Source: Pseudomonadota bacterium (GTDB lineage: Bacteria > Pseudomonadota > Alphaproteobacteria > UBA2136 > UBA6156). From it: a stretch of 46,597 nt of DNA. The notes beneath the pieces are model-generated. The model was given only the letters and a program-made list of their open reading frames with translations, was not told where the DNA came from and made no database searches. The first letter of the stretch is position 1; every line of letters begins with the position of its first letter. The position numbers and the translations under genes were made by a program. The stretch spans positions 1-46,597 of the forward strand of contig WGMN01000006.1 in NCBI GenBank assembly GCA_016125035.1. Direction: 5' to 3'. Of the stretch, positions 15,942 to 25,811 are shown piece by piece.

Positions 15942-18900
15942 TCAAAAGCGAAGCTGATTTGCCTCAACGATGGCGGTTGCCCGACCCAAATAGGCGATCA
16001 TCCTGCTGTCGCGCCTCTCTAAAGCTCGGAAAATCGCTCGCAATTGCTGGTACACGGCCTCATCATCCTTCACCGAGTAAGCCATCTTCACCGCAGTATC
16101 CTTTACCATATCCCAATAAGCCTGATGGTCATCCTGAGCCGCACAGCTAGTGATCATCGCATTGAAAAGATAAACGACGTCGCCCGGCGAAGGACCGCGA
16201 AGTCGAACAAGTCTTAAACATCGATCAATCAGAGCAGTTGCGAGAGGTACAGACCGATTAGTGGCAGCTGCTTGCGCATACAGCGCCAAACGCGACCTTT
16301 GTCGCTCGTCCAATTTACCGAGATCCCGCCTGGATGCCTCCAGCAACCGTACCATATCGCTCAAAGCCGATTCAGTTGGATGGTCGAAGTATGCGAGCGC
16401 AGGAAGACCAGGAATATCGATGAATTTTCTTGTCCTTTTCAGCTTTGCTTCAACGGAAAGAAATCCTGGATTTCGAAGTATTGGCCGCTCCACAGGTCCG
16501 AAGTCATCCATAGGCCCTGGCAGAAATGCCAACAGCGCCCGCTTCTCCTTTTGAAGCCGGTCTAGCTGTACTTTAACCGCTTTTACCCACACGGCAGGCC
16601 TTTTCTTCGCGGGTACCCGCCCAACAGCATTTGCCGCCTGTCCGATAAGCTCCGCTTCGATATGATCGGCATCAATCCACTCTGGAACCCAACGGGGAGC
16701 GTCTGCTCGATCGACAATACCGTGCCACAGGTATTCGAGCCCTAGCTCCCCGGTGACCCAATCCAAGAATCCCTTTGGCTTTCGCATGTCCCTCAGCGCG
16801 TCGGTCAATACACCGGCATGCGTTAGCGCGGCCAAGCGAAACCAATGCAGAGGCGTTTCTTGCTCATTGAAAAGTGCCCGCGCTTTCACAACAGCGGCAA
16901 CGGCGCACGCACTGAATAATGTGCAACGGCTCTCTAAACGCTCTTGATCCTTGAAGAGCTCGTCCAGGAATCTGACTCCCAAAGCAACGTACCGCTTATT
17001 GGCACTTACGCGCTGCGCGGCAATCTGGAACCCAAATAGGAGACTGAAGGGGTCTTCCGCTTCTAAAAGACCCTCCACCGCTCGAATATCAATTCCTTTT
17101 AACTCATCGGAGGGAATTAGAGAGAAAGCGAGGCCTGAGTACGCAATTCTTCTAAGTCCCAGTCTTGCGCTCCGCCTGAGCATATCGCTGCGATAAGAGC
17201 GCAACGGTCCATTTATATAAGTTGCAAGCTCCTTTTCGCGGCTGCGTGGGCCTACCAAGCTCTCGAAATATTCTACAGAATCAGGCACCAGGGTCCCGAA
17301 CGATACTCTTTGTGGTTGCGCCAAACGCCGTTTGACATCCTCAGGAGTTAAACCCATTTGCGTCATCAGCTCAACGAACTCTTGATCTGACAGGCCTCGC
17401 TTTTTCATGATGGCGCGCCAACGACGCTCGTCCGGCGCCGAGAACAGCCGCTGACGTAGAACTCGACACAACGCCCTTAGGCGCTGACTTTTGTTGCGAC
17501 TGAGTAAGTCCGCATCAGAAAATGAGTAACCGTTCTTGCTCAACAATAGTTTTACAGACCCATCCCCGCCCTTACTTAGCTCCGCCGAGCGCTTTGACCC
17601 GTCTTTCAATACAAGTCGAGCGTTTTTTCGTCCCGCCAACGCAGCGCGAATTGCGCTATGCAAACTGGTCATGCTCACGACCGTTGAGCCGTCTAGGGGA
17701 AATGAAAATTCCGGATCGAAACCGACTTTCGTACGAAACACTGGATCGCGCAGTAAAGCGCCCCGAATAATAGAAGGAAGCGGGTTCAACGTCATCGCAG
17801 CAGCAATTTTACGCTGCAATGGCGGGCCGCTTACTTCCTCTAGAACTTGTCCGTACATAGACTTCAGAAATTCGACGACTTGGTCGAACAACCATTGAAA
17901 CCTTGTCTCCAAGCGCTTGACGACGTGATCGCCAAGCCAAGCAGTATACCTTGCTTGAATTTCCCGATCTCTAATGAGTGCGAAAAACAGATAGCCTAGC
18001 TGAGCTGTCTGCTTCTGGCTTGCGAGAGCCCAAATTCGAGCATCTGCAGGACGAGAGCACCATGCTAAGGGTTCGGGCACAGCGCACAGCAGCCAAGTTG
18101 CCTGGACCTCGGTGTAGACAGTGACATTACTTGGAAGCCAAATCGTTCTTATCGCTTGGAAGAAAGCGAGCCGAACACAGTTGAACCAATGTTCTTCGTT
18201 TAAAAGGAAAACGTCCGCCCTAATCGCAAGCGTGATGCTCTCACGAATGGCCCGAAGTTCCGGCGTTTCTCGAAGCACCCCTTCGTGAACCGGAGCCCAC
18301 GATATCCGAGACACCAATTCGGCTTCGTCCGTCGGGACCGCATAATAGCCTGCAACTCTAAGCTTGTGACGTGCGTTCCAGAGCTCGTCTTGAGTCAGGC
18401 CACCAGCCGAATGCAAAACGCTTAAAATGTCCAAGCTTGAAAATGTCGGCGCACGATGTCCCTTCTGATCCGCCCAGAATGGCAACCCGTTTAATAAACG
18501 ATCATCGACAAAGACCGCATCGACCGCCGACAAATCCGCGAGCAATTCCAACGTGGGCAGCAATTCTGTTTCTTCTTTGTCCGCTTCCTCCTCCTCGTCA
18601 TCCGCTTCATTCCGGCGCCGGCAGAACTGTACCTTGCCTCTCTCGATGGCACTTTGAAGCGTCTGCTGAATCCCTTCAATTCCTGAGAGGAAGTCTTCTC
18701 CTAATCCAGAGTAACGAATGAGGGCTTTGGCCCTTTGATCCACATCCGCAGACACATAGATAGCCTTTACAGATCCGACCAGAGTTTGCAGGACCCCCAC
18801 ATGGTAGAGATACGAAACACTAACATCATCTAGATAAAGTGTTGATTGCGAATCGATTGCTCTGCCGGATTCCCAACCCTTATCGACTTGTCCAAGGAAT

Positions 18901-21900
18901 ACATTTGCATTCTTTTTGACCCCAACCTCGATCTTGCCCGCACCGCTTAAATAAGCAATCACCGCATGGGTATCGGCCAGCACTCCCGCATACTTTGAGA
19001 GATCGGCTACTTCTTCAAGATAGCTGCCCGCCCTGAACACGGGAGCGCTGCGAACGACAACTGCCTTATCGCGCGCTGCCGCAAGGAGCATGCTTGCCAA
19101 ACCTTCTTCGCAATCAATCTTTTCGGCCTTGGCATGATCCCTTTCAGGCGGCAGAACTCGCAATTTCCCGGCCGCAATCAATTGCTCTATCCGCCGGGCC
19201 TTCGCGATCTCAGAGACCTGGCCAAACCTCAGAAATTGCCGCTCTATAAAGAATGCGCTTAGAGTGGTGGGCGCAATAGAGACCACCTCAAAATGGTCCA
19301 AAGTCGCCCGCAGTAATCCCAAATAGTGCAGTGTCACTATCGCACTGAAATCGAGCGCGATGCGATTAACCCCGGAGGCATCCGGCTGAGTCCGGGCGCC
19401 CGAAAACGCCAATATGGGTGAAACGGCACGCGGGTCCGATTCCGAGATGTTGCGAATTGCTTGCCCCAGATACATGTCCAACGGCTGGCGGTTCAACGCC
19501 CTCGCAGCAACGAACAAGGGAGTCTTGGCCTCCCGCAACATCTCATCAACTTTGCTAACTTGCTGATTCCAAGCCGTAGATCGATCGATCAGGTCTTTGA
19601 AAGAAACGGACTGCACGGGACCTTTCGGGCCGGAGAGACGGATCGCCTTCTCAAAACAATCGTACGCAAGCTGATCATGCTGCTCCAATCCTCGCTCTAA
19701 AGCCAAATTGTAAACAGCGAGCAGGACGTGAGCATCATCTGGCGATTTTACAAGGGCAGCATCTCGGAATGCGTCGACGTACGGACTCTCTATCTCCAGC
19801 GCCAACCTCGCCAATCGAATGAGAGTTCTGGCGTCGTGCTCTCCTATTCTAGCAACCTCATGAGTGATAACTGCCTGTAGATATCCCCAATCGCCCGTCT
19901 CGATCGAAGTATTGATTGCAAGCTCGCGATCGTTGGCGTTGCCGCGTTTTTGATAAAGATCACGTGCCAGCTGGCGCGCCTCCAATATCCTGCCCGTCTT
20001 GAATAACGCCCATCCCCTCAGCCCCTCAAAGTCGTTGTCCAAGGCATAGAGTTGAGGAAGGCTCTCAAACAGTTCCAACAAATCATCGTAAAGTTGCTCG
20101 TTAAACAACGCGCCCGCCGCAACCCTAAAATCCTCGATTCGACGGGTCTGTTGCGCAAGGACCGGAGCGTACTCAGCTAGTTCCCGCTGGTTTTTCGCCT
20201 GAGCCAATTCGGCCACGAGAAAACGCAAGTCCGTCAGTTGCGTCGATTGGGCGTAGCGGCGCCGCAGGCGCTCTAACTCACTGCCTGACTGTATAGCGTC
20301 CACAATCTCTCGGACATGCGCGGCTTCATCAACATCTAAATGCTGACCTTCATGTTGGGCAAACCTCCGACGCGAATCTTCAAACCTACCAGCTCGGGCG
20401 AGTATTTCGATCTCCATACCCGCCAGGGGCGTGTGGGCTAACTGATGATTGGAGAAGATCTCGTCATGATTTTCGTCAAAGAAGAGCGCCAGCTTTTTTG
20501 CGTCACCGCTCCGGAAGGCTATTGAAAGAGCCGCCACCAGTTCATCAGTTGTCCAGCCGCCTACGGCCTTTTGGCTCCTAAGGTGGCGTTCCAGCGCCTC
20601 GACATTGAAGGGTACATTGTAAGCCAGCGCGAGACGGACCCTTTGCAACGTCAGCTTTGGGTCCGAAATGTCGGAAGCTATTTTGGCTGTAGCCTCCTCC
20701 TTCGTGACGGGGTCTTCTAGCCTAAGCCAAAGCGCAACCTCTTCGACTATCGACGGCATTTGCCGCAAACCCAGGGAAGGCATTACCGCGAGAACAGCCA
20801 CTATCTCCGTCTGAGCGCGGCGTATCTGCTCAAGACCTGCAGCATCGCTCGCGAGCTGGAGTAATCGCGGATTCATAGGTAAAGCTTGGAATATCTGGGC
20901 CTTCTGGTCGGCCGGAAGAATGGACGCGACGAGAAAATTGGCCTTTAGCCAATGAAGAACTGGGCATACGCTATAGTGCTGAGCCGGTATTAATTCCGAA
21001 TCTCGGAGTGCCTCGTCAAATTGGCCCATCTCCAAACGGCGCAGCAGGAGATTTATGACGCCGGCCGCATTCAGGTCTTTAGAATCCAACTCATTTGAGA
21101 CCAGCCAGTCGATAGCGGCCTTGGCGCCGCCGACGCGCCCCAGATGATTGAATATGGTCGTTCGTGAATTGGGATTGTCCTGTTTCCGCAGTAATTGCAG
21201 CGCCTGACCTGAACGGCCTACGGCGTCCATAACTAGAGCTTCGTAGAATTCGTCGCGATTATCGGGATCGAGAGCGATAACGGCGGCTCTAAACTGCCTT
21301 GCCTGCGCAAGTGTCTCCTCGGCCGCATTTGCGCGCGCAGCTCGGGCAATAATGTCGATTCGAACCGCAAGAGAACCGAGCGAGAGCTCTCCGTCGATTG
21401 CGCGCTGGGCAAGAGCGGAAACCTCGGCTAGCCAATTTGCCTCGGCGAACCCGCGTCGACGCAGCGCCAATTCGAGTCCTGATTTCAACTCCCGGTCGGC
21501 GAAAGACGTTGGAAGATTTGCTGCATCAACGGACAGACGACTATCGAGCTTTGCCGATAGACTTTCGATCTGCTGCTTGGTCGCTTGCTGTTCCTGGCCC
21601 GAGACAACAGTGCGAAGTAACTCGTTCTGCGCATCAAGAGCGGGGCTAAAGCCGGGATCGAAAGCTCTCTTCGCAGCGTCGCTCTCATTTATGCGCGCTT
21701 GGAGGGCTTCCCAACCCCAAACAACGATATCAATCTTGCGCCCGTTGTTCCGCTGCCGTTGGGCGAAGGCCGCAGCTAATTTGTCTAGTTTAGTGTCGTC
21801 TGGTGCCGTCGAAATAAAAATGTATTCGGAAAGCTTCGGCTTGAATGTGACCGCCGCTTTTATGTGGTCACGCAGTTCCTTTTCGGTGACCTTTTCCTTG

Positions 21901-22109
21901 TCACCCTTGAGCTTGCACTGAACGCCTACAAGCCTGCGCCCATTGCCATTCCTTTTCCCTAGGAGGTCTATTCCCTCCTGTCCTTGTCCACTGCGGCCAA
22001 AGCGTTTGAGATTAGGATCAGCCAATAGCTCTCGAAACAGGACCGAGGCCTTTTCCTCGAAATCCTGGTGATTAATTGGCTTAGAGACACGTGTGTCGTA
22101 AGAGCTCAT
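15942..22109 (-). CDS. Giant PD-(D/E)XK nuclease - TPR-like - PIN protein
   Basis: 2,055 residues from ATG 22109 (GGGAAG just upstream); TTG at 22151 is an alternative. Residues 15-145 form a restriction-endonuclease-like domain: Glu18/19, RFGRSGQGQEGIDLLG with Asp48, and GVQCK with Gln64/Lys66, then EYIFISTA and DIVVWGWEAL. About 190-900 is a helical TPR-like array. Around 915-1240 is a PIN-like nuclease domain (NRIALDFSAIVTLHYLG; later AVFVDDRLLNGLP and SSLDILSVLHSAGGL). The C-terminal 800 residues are helical. No P-loop is found, so it is not an Avs/STAND ATPase. It follows tRNA-Leu by 72 bp on the same strand. Likely a self-contained defence protein (inference). Confidence 0.8.
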   Translation of the reverse strand: MSSYDTRVSKPINHQDFEEKASVLFRELLADPNLKRFGRSGQGQEGIDLLGKRNGNGRRLVGVQCKLKGDKEKVTEKELRDHIKAAVTFKPKLSEYIFISTAPDDTKLDKLAAAFAQRQRNNGRKIDIVVWGWEALQARINESDAAKRAFDPGFSPALDAQNELLRTVVSGQEQQATKQQIESLSAKLDSRLSVDAANLPTSFADRELKSGLELALRRRGFAEANWLAEVSALAQRAIDGELSLGSLAVRIDIIARAARANAAEETLAQARQFRAAVIALDPDNRDEFYEALVMDAVGRSGQALQLLRKQDNPNSRTTIFNHLGRVGGAKAAIDWLVSNELDSKDLNAAGVINLLLRRLEMGQFDEALRDSELIPAQHYSVCPVLHWLKANFLVASILPADQKAQIFQALPMNPRLLQLASDAAGLEQIRRAQTEIVAVLAVMPSLGLRQMPSIVEEVALWLRLEDPVTKEEATAKIASDISDPKLTLQRVRLALAYNVPFNVEALERHLRSQKAVGGWTTDELVAALSIAFRSGDAKKLALFFDENHDEIFSNHQLAHTPLAGMEIEILARAGRFEDSRRRFAQHEGQHLDVDEAAHVREIVDAIQSGSELERLRRRYAQSTQLTDLRFLVAELAQAKNQRELAEYAPVLAQQTRRIEDFRVAAGALFNEQLYDDLLELFESLPQLYALDNDFEGLRGWALFKTGRILEARQLARDLYQKRGNANDRELAINTSIETGDWGYLQAVITHEVARIGEHDARTLIRLARLALEIESPYVDAFRDAALVKSPDDAHVLLAVYNLALERGLEQHDQLAYDCFEKAIRLSGPKGPVQSVSFKDLIDRSTAWNQQVSKVDEMLREAKTPLFVAARALNRQPLDMYLGQAIRNISESDPRAVSPILAFSGARTQPDASGVNRIALDFSAIVTLHYLGLLRATLDHFEVVSIAPTTLSAFFIERQFLRFGQVSEIAKARRIEQLIAAGKLRVLPPERDHAKAEKIDCEEGLASMLLAAARDKAVVVRSAPVFRAGSYLEEVADLSKYAGVLADTHAVIAYLSGAGKIEVGVKKNANVFLGQVDKGWESGRAIDSQSTLYLDDVSVSYLYHVGVLQTLVGSVKAIYVSADVDQRAKALIRYSGLGEDFLSGIEGIQQTLQSAIERGKVQFCRRRNEADDEEEEADKEETELLPTLELLADLSAVDAVFVDDRLLNGLPFWADQKGHRAPTFSSLDILSVLHSAGGLTQDELWNARHKLRVAGYYAVPTDEAELVSRISWAPVHEGVLRETPELRAIRESITLAIRADVFLLNEEHWFNCVRLAFFQAIRTIWLPSNVTVYTEVQATWLLCAVPEPLAWCSRPADARIWALASQKQTAQLGYLFFALIRDREIQARYTAWLGDHVVKRLETRFQWLFDQVVEFLKSMYGQVLEEVSGPPLQRKIAAAMTLNPLPSIIRGALLRDPVFRTKVGFDPEFSFPLDGSTVVSMTSLHSAIRAALAGRKNARLVLKDGSKRSAELSKGGDGSVKLLLSKNGYSFSDADLLSRNKSQRLRALCRVLRQRLFSAPDERRWRAIMKKRGLSDQEFVELMTQMGLTPEDVKRRLAQPQRVSFGTLVPDSVEYFESLVGPRSREKELATYINGPLRSYRSDMLRRSARLGLRRIAYSGLAFSLIPSDELKGIDIRAVEGLLEAEDPFSLLFGFQIAAQRVSANKRYVALGVRFLDELFKDQERLESRCTLFSACAVAAVVKARALFNEQETPLHWFRLAALTHAGVLTDALRDMRKPKGFLDWVTGELGLEYLWHGIVDRADAPRWVPEWIDADHIEAELIGQAANAVGRVPAKKRPAVWVKAVKVQLDRLQKEKRALLAFLPGPMDDFGPVERPILRNPGFLSVEAKLKRTRKFIDIPGLPALAYFDHPTESALSDMVRLLEASRRDLGKLDERQRSRLALYAQAAATNRSVPLATALIDRCLRLVRLRGPSPGDVVYLFNAMITSCAAQDDHQAYWDMVKDTAVKMAYSVKDDEAVYQQLRAIFRALERRDSRMIAYLGRATAIVEANQLRF

Positions 22110-22180
22110 TTCTTCCCGGCGTCGATGGTCGTCCTTAAACCGGCGACTCAACCAAACTGACTAATTATAACTGGAACAAC

Positions 22181-22477
22181 TGGTGCGGGCGGCCGGACTC
22201 GAACCGGCACAGACGTTTCCGTCCGACGGATTTTCTTACCAGCTACGGCTTTCGCCGCCGCCACCAAAAAGGTGACGTTTGTGGTCTGGACTATCCCTTC
22301 ACCGTAGCCCGAAGGCGTTAGGTGCTGCCCGTCTAGTCTCTACACCTTCCCCTCACGGGGCTTGGCTCGGGATTGCCAGTGAAGGTTTCCCCGAATTTGG
22401 GCAGTTCTACTCCCCGGGTTTCCCCGGGGGCACTCAATCGCTTAAGTCCGATGCGTCTACCATTTCGCCACGCCCGC
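22181..22477 (-). tRNA. tRNA-Leu(UAA), interrupted by a group I intron
   Basis: Exon 1 is 22477-22444 (34 nt, ends GGACTT, i.e. after U34). Exon 2 is 22234-22184 with CCA encoded at 22183-22181. Spliced length is 85 nt plus CCA. The acceptor pairs GCGGGCG with CGCCCGC; the T-arm is GCCGG-TTCGAGT-CCGGC; a long variable arm (class II, leucine) and loop CUUAAAA give anticodon UAA. The host element therefore carries a leucine tRNA with the intron at the classical U34/A35 position. Confidence 0.93.
22235..22443 (-). ncRNA. Group I intron (209 nt, IC3-like) in tRNA-Leu(UAA)
   Basis: Begins AAGCGATTGAGT: exon ACUU pairs with GAGU, giving the U-G wobble at the 5' splice site (P1). The P7 strands are GTGTAGAGACTAGACGGG (22329-22346) and GGGATAGTCC (22288-22297), both canonical group I core sequences. 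The intron ends in G (22235). It is small, with no ORF or homing endonuclease, as in cyanobacterial tRNA-Leu introns. It should self-splice. Confidence 0.92.
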
Positions 22478-22486
22478 GACAGGCCA

Positions 22487-22515
22487 CGTATAACCTTGAC
22501 GGGCGCTCCCGCCAA
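22487..22515 (-). promoter_or_regulatory. Promoter of tRNA-Leu
   Basis: Minus strand: TTGGCG (22515-22510), 17-bp spacer, TATACG (22492-22487), then 9 bp to the mature 5' end at 22477. Position and spacing fit a sigma-70-type promoter for the tRNA. Confidence 0.6.
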
Positions 22516-22566
22516 GCGGTTGTGCAAAATTCAGGCATTCTCAGCGCCCACGCCTTGGATACGGGT

Positions 22567-24171
22567 CTAGGTACCGGCGGCGGCTTTGGCCACTTCAACA
22601 GTCCCGCAGATTCGGCTATTTCGCGCTTGAAGCGCTCTCTCGAGAAGTCCCGGGGCATCATCCGACGTCACCTTCGCCCATATGACTTTACGGCCTTTAC
22701 CGAGCCAGACGCGGATCGCCAAAGCGTCCGTCACGCGATACTTGCCACCGTCACCGCTCGGGGCCTTGAATGCGAAGAAAACAGCGACTGCTTCGGTGTC
22801 AGAGGTGGCGCAGCCAACCCTCGTCGCCACCTTCGCCAGCGCCGTCCCGAAGACCTGCGGAGCCATCGGCTCATCCTCGAACCCAAGAGTGCCGCTAAAG
22901 TCCTCGACATGCACCGACGCAGCAAAATATCGCGTGGCTGCCGCGAAATTCGGTGCCGAGTTCTCAGCAAACCCCTTTAGATACCCACCGAGAGCGTTTT
23001 GCAGTCGTTGAAGGGGATTGTCCTTGATTGCGCTATAGTCCGGCTGCGCCGGCTTCGGGATATCACCTCCCGCGAACTTACTCTCGACGTCATTTGCGTC
23101 GTACGGCGCGCCTTTGCCGGGGTGCAATTTGTCCCACATCGCCTTGTGGTTAAGCGCCGGAAGAGCGTAGTCGGAGCCGACGCAGGTAAGGGTCTTATCC
23201 CGATCGAGCGCAAACAGACTGGAGGCATAACCCAACGCATAGGCCACGTCCGTTGCGCCGAGATTCCGGGCCAACAGGTCAGCAGCGAAGCCACCGCATT
23301 GTGACGCAAGGGCCGCACCCGTCAGCGTATCAAGCTTAAGCTGGGCCTTGGCGCCCTCAACGGTCGCCTCGAAGTCCGACGTAAACCGGTCATTCCCGAG
23401 CTCAACCAACGATTTGATCCGTGAGATGGTGACGGTGACCGTGCTGTACGGTGTATTGACGGTTGTCTTGCCCTCAAACAGGTCTGACGACTCTGTAACT
23501 GTTTCACCTCGGTCAAACTGGGTGAAGATATTTCCGACCGTGGGTTGATTGTCGGACGCCGCCTTGAATTCATTCTGCCAATGGCTCTCAAATGTCGTGC
23601 CATGGAACAGTGGCCCTACTGACAGCGCGATCTTAACGAGACCGAAGAGGATATTGGTAACAGGCCCGGGTTTGTTGGTGCTGGTCTGGTTGGCAGTTGC
23701 TGCCAGAAAGACCGGATCGCGCCCAGAAAGGACAAAGGTATTGCGGCAACCTTTGTTTATGAACGTATCCTTGGTCTGCACTCCGTCTGTAACCGAAAAG
23801 ACTGTCACGGCTGCCCGCGCGTCCTTTGGTAGCTCTTTGCTGCTGAGACGCTGTTTGGTGATCGCGACAATATGGCTTGTGACGCGGTTCTTTTCGACAA
23901 AGAGACCCCAGGGATTGTTGACGGAATCGTACCTGACCGGCCCACACCGGAGATCAACAATGTAGAGCGCGTCTTTGACCAGCGCCTTACCCCTCGGCTT
24001 TATTGAGAGAAGTTTCTGGTTGTTTGAAAGCGATCGGTCAGTGGCTTGGGGCATTGTAGCCGAGGCACATCCGCCACTCGCGTTGTAAATAATGCAGCCA
24101 AACTCTTCAGCCTTGGAAACATTGGGCAACAAAAGAAACGCAAGACCAACCGCGACCAGAAAGACCCGCAT
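22567..24171 (-). CDS. Secreted protein of unknown function
   Basis: 534 residues from ATG 24171, chosen because GGGGGG stands about 6 bp upstream and the protein then begins with a clean signal peptide (MRVFLVAVGLAFLLLP, cleavage after VSKA). The mature part has several cysteines (GCIIYNASGGCAS, LRCG, KGCRN, SQCGG, LTCVG, VGCAT, SRICG), which could form disulphides in the periplasm. A short hydrophobic stretch ILFGLVKIALSVGPLF lies mid-protein. No domain recognised. It sits between the integrase and tRNA-Leu, so it is cargo. Surface or periplasmic function is inferred only. Confidence 0.7.
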   Translation of the reverse strand: MRVFLVAVGLAFLLLPNVSKAEEFGCIIYNASGGCASATMPQATDRSLSNNQKLLSIKPRGKALVKDALYIVDLRCGPVRYDSVNNPWGLFVEKNRVTSHIVAITKQRLSSKELPKDARAAVTVFSVTDGVQTKDTFINKGCRNTFVLSGRDPVFLAATANQTSTNKPGPVTNILFGLVKIALSVGPLFHGTTFESHWQNEFKAASDNQPTVGNIFTQFDRGETVTESSDLFEGKTTVNTPYSTVTVTISRIKSLVELGNDRFTSDFEATVEGAKAQLKLDTLTGAALASQCGGFAADLLARNLGATDVAYALGYASSLFALDRDKTLTCVGSDYALPALNHKAMWDKLHPGKGAPYDANDVESKFAGGDIPKPAQPDYSAIKDNPLQRLQNALGGYLKGFAENSAPNFAAATRYFAASVHVEDFSGTLGFEDEPMAPQVFGTALAKVATRVGCATSDTEAVAVFFAFKAPSGDGGKYRVTDALAIRVWLGKGRKVIWAKVTSDDAPGLLERALQARNSRICGTVEVAKAAAGT

Positions 24172-24339
24172 AGCCCACCCCCCTTTGTAGAGGTGCCAAT
24201 GGTTGCACAACCTTGCGGATTCACCAAATAGCCGTGAGCAAACTGTCGAAAATCCGCAGCTTTTTTCAAAATAATTCAGTTCAGGCGTTTAAGAACCGGC
24301 GCGTTTGGGCGCCCGCCCACAGGAAGTCTGGCCCTTCGG

Positions 24340-25698
24340 TCAGTCCCGAACACCGGCCCCTCCGGGCCGGCGCTTTCCTTTGAAGCTTTTGAGAACAACC
24401 AGCGAAGGAGCCTTAGTGGGCGCCTTAGCACCCTTTTGCCCGGCCCGGCTGTGCCGGTTGCCAACGCTGAGCTTTTCCTTAGGCGTCGGCAGCTTGCCAT
24501 CGGCCCCCACCATAATCGGCTCCGCGTCCTTCTTGGACCGCGCCTTGACCACATTGATCGCGGCCGTATCGAGCCGATTCTTGACGTGCGAGGCGTAATA
24601 TTTCTCGATCATCTCCACGCTGGTGCGGCAGTTCTTGGCGATCTGGTAGATATCCGCCCCTTCCATCAAACGGAACGAGATGTAGGTGTGCCGCAGGCTG
24701 TAGGCCGTGCGCGGCTGTCCCAACCCGTCAAATTTGAGCGACAGCTCCCGCAACACCTTATCGAGCAGGCCAGAGACCACTTTCGGAAAGAGCCGATCAC
24801 TCAACTTCGGCGTATTGCGCGCCACCAGCCGCTCAAACGGGAACACCGCGCCGGGCATGCTCTTGCAATAACCCGTCCCGCGCTTTCCATGACGAACCTC
24901 GATTTCCAATATCCTCTGCTCGGTCGCAGCATCATCGACAATGCTGACATCCCGATATTCTAGCCGGGCGGCCTCGTCAGGCCTGAGCCCGGTATTGGCG
25001 AGGAAGAGGACATAGTCGTGCAACTGCTCGCACTCCCACTTCCATCGCTTTTTAAGAGGCGCCGCCGCCCTTCGGCGCGTCGCCTCAATAAGTTGCCGGT
25101 ACTCCTCCGGCGAAAACCAAGCCCTATGGGAGATTTTGTCGTTCTTGCGGTAAGGCTCCGTCATGTCGGGAAGATGGCTAAGCCAACCATGACGCATCGC
25201 GGCCTTGAGGGTCTGCCGCAACGCGACGGATTCCTGATGGAGGGTGGAGCGCGCGGGGAGCTTCCCGGCCTTCGCCTTGGTCTGCTCCACCCGCCAGATT
25301 CGGTATTCAACGATTTTGCCTGACGTGACCTGCGACAGCAGCATCTTGCCGAAGAAGGGGATCAGGTACTTGTTCACACGCCTTTTGTGGCACTCCACAT
25401 AGGTCTCATTACGCTCACCATGCGTGATCACTTCAAACTCACGCAGAAACTGTTGTGCAGCGTCCTTGAACGTTCTTTCCCCCGCAACCCGTTCAAGCTT
25501 GCCCAGCTCACCGCGCTTATGCTTGCCGCGCAGTTCAAGATACCAGTCCTCGGCGAAGTCCTCGGCCTGGGCGAGTTCTTCCTTCTTTGTGGTCGCCCGG
25601 TGCTGCCGCCCAGCAAAAGAGGTCGAACACTGCCAGTAGCGCCCGCCTGGGCGCTTATAGAGTTGAACTTTGCCTTGCAGGATGTCGTGCCTAGCCAT
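24340..25698 (-). CDS. int: Tyrosine recombinase (phage-type integrase)
   Basis: 452 residues from ATG 25698 (GGAGG 5 bp upstream; the TTG four codons earlier is rejected). An N-terminal arm-binding region and SAM-like core-binding domain (about 75-185) precede the catalytic domain (about 195-385). The catalytic residues are visible: Arg near 238 in TGLRPDEAARLEYRD, His-x-x-Arg-type block SLRHTYISFR near 336, and the nucleophile Tyr near 366 in EKYYASH. A basic tail of about 75 residues follows. It drives integration and excision of the element. It lies beside the broken tRNA at 25812-25856, consistent with int at the element edge. The 24172-24339 spacer downstream holds nothing recognisable. 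Confidence 0.93.
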   Translation of the reverse strand: MARHDILQGKVQLYKRPGGRYWQCSTSFAGRQHRATTKKEELAQAEDFAEDWYLELRGKHKRGELGKLERVAGERTFKDAAQQFLREFEVITHGERNETYVECHKRRVNKYLIPFFGKMLLSQVTSGKIVEYRIWRVEQTKAKAGKLPARSTLHQESVALRQTLKAAMRHGWLSHLPDMTEPYRKNDKISHRAWFSPEEYRQLIEATRRRAAAPLKKRWKWECEQLHDYVLFLANTGLRPDEAARLEYRDVSIVDDAATEQRILEIEVRHGKRGTGYCKSMPGAVFPFERLVARNTPKLSDRLFPKVVSGLLDKVLRELSLKFDGLGQPRTAYSLRHTYISFRLMEGADIYQIAKNCRTSVEMIEKYYASHVKNRLDTAAINVVKARSKKDAEPIMVGADGKLPTPKEKLSVGNRHSRAGQKGAKAPTKAPSLVVLKSFKGKRRPGGAGVRD

Positions 25699-25811
25699 TG
25701 CCGCCTCCAAGCGTGCTTATGTGCTTAGGCTGTGCTAGGTGGGTCTATCCCGTCAATTAAAAACTAAACGTATGATATTCAAAGACTTTTTGTCCGACAA
25801 ACTTCCAAAAA

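Noticed and set aside
15942-22109. Avs/STAND-type ATPase
   Set aside because: No Walker A motif found in the whole protein.
25699-25811. A second group I intron splitting the broken tRNA
   Set aside because: No P7-type GACTA/TAGTCC pair and no T-arm exon follow; integrase-mediated disruption explains it better.
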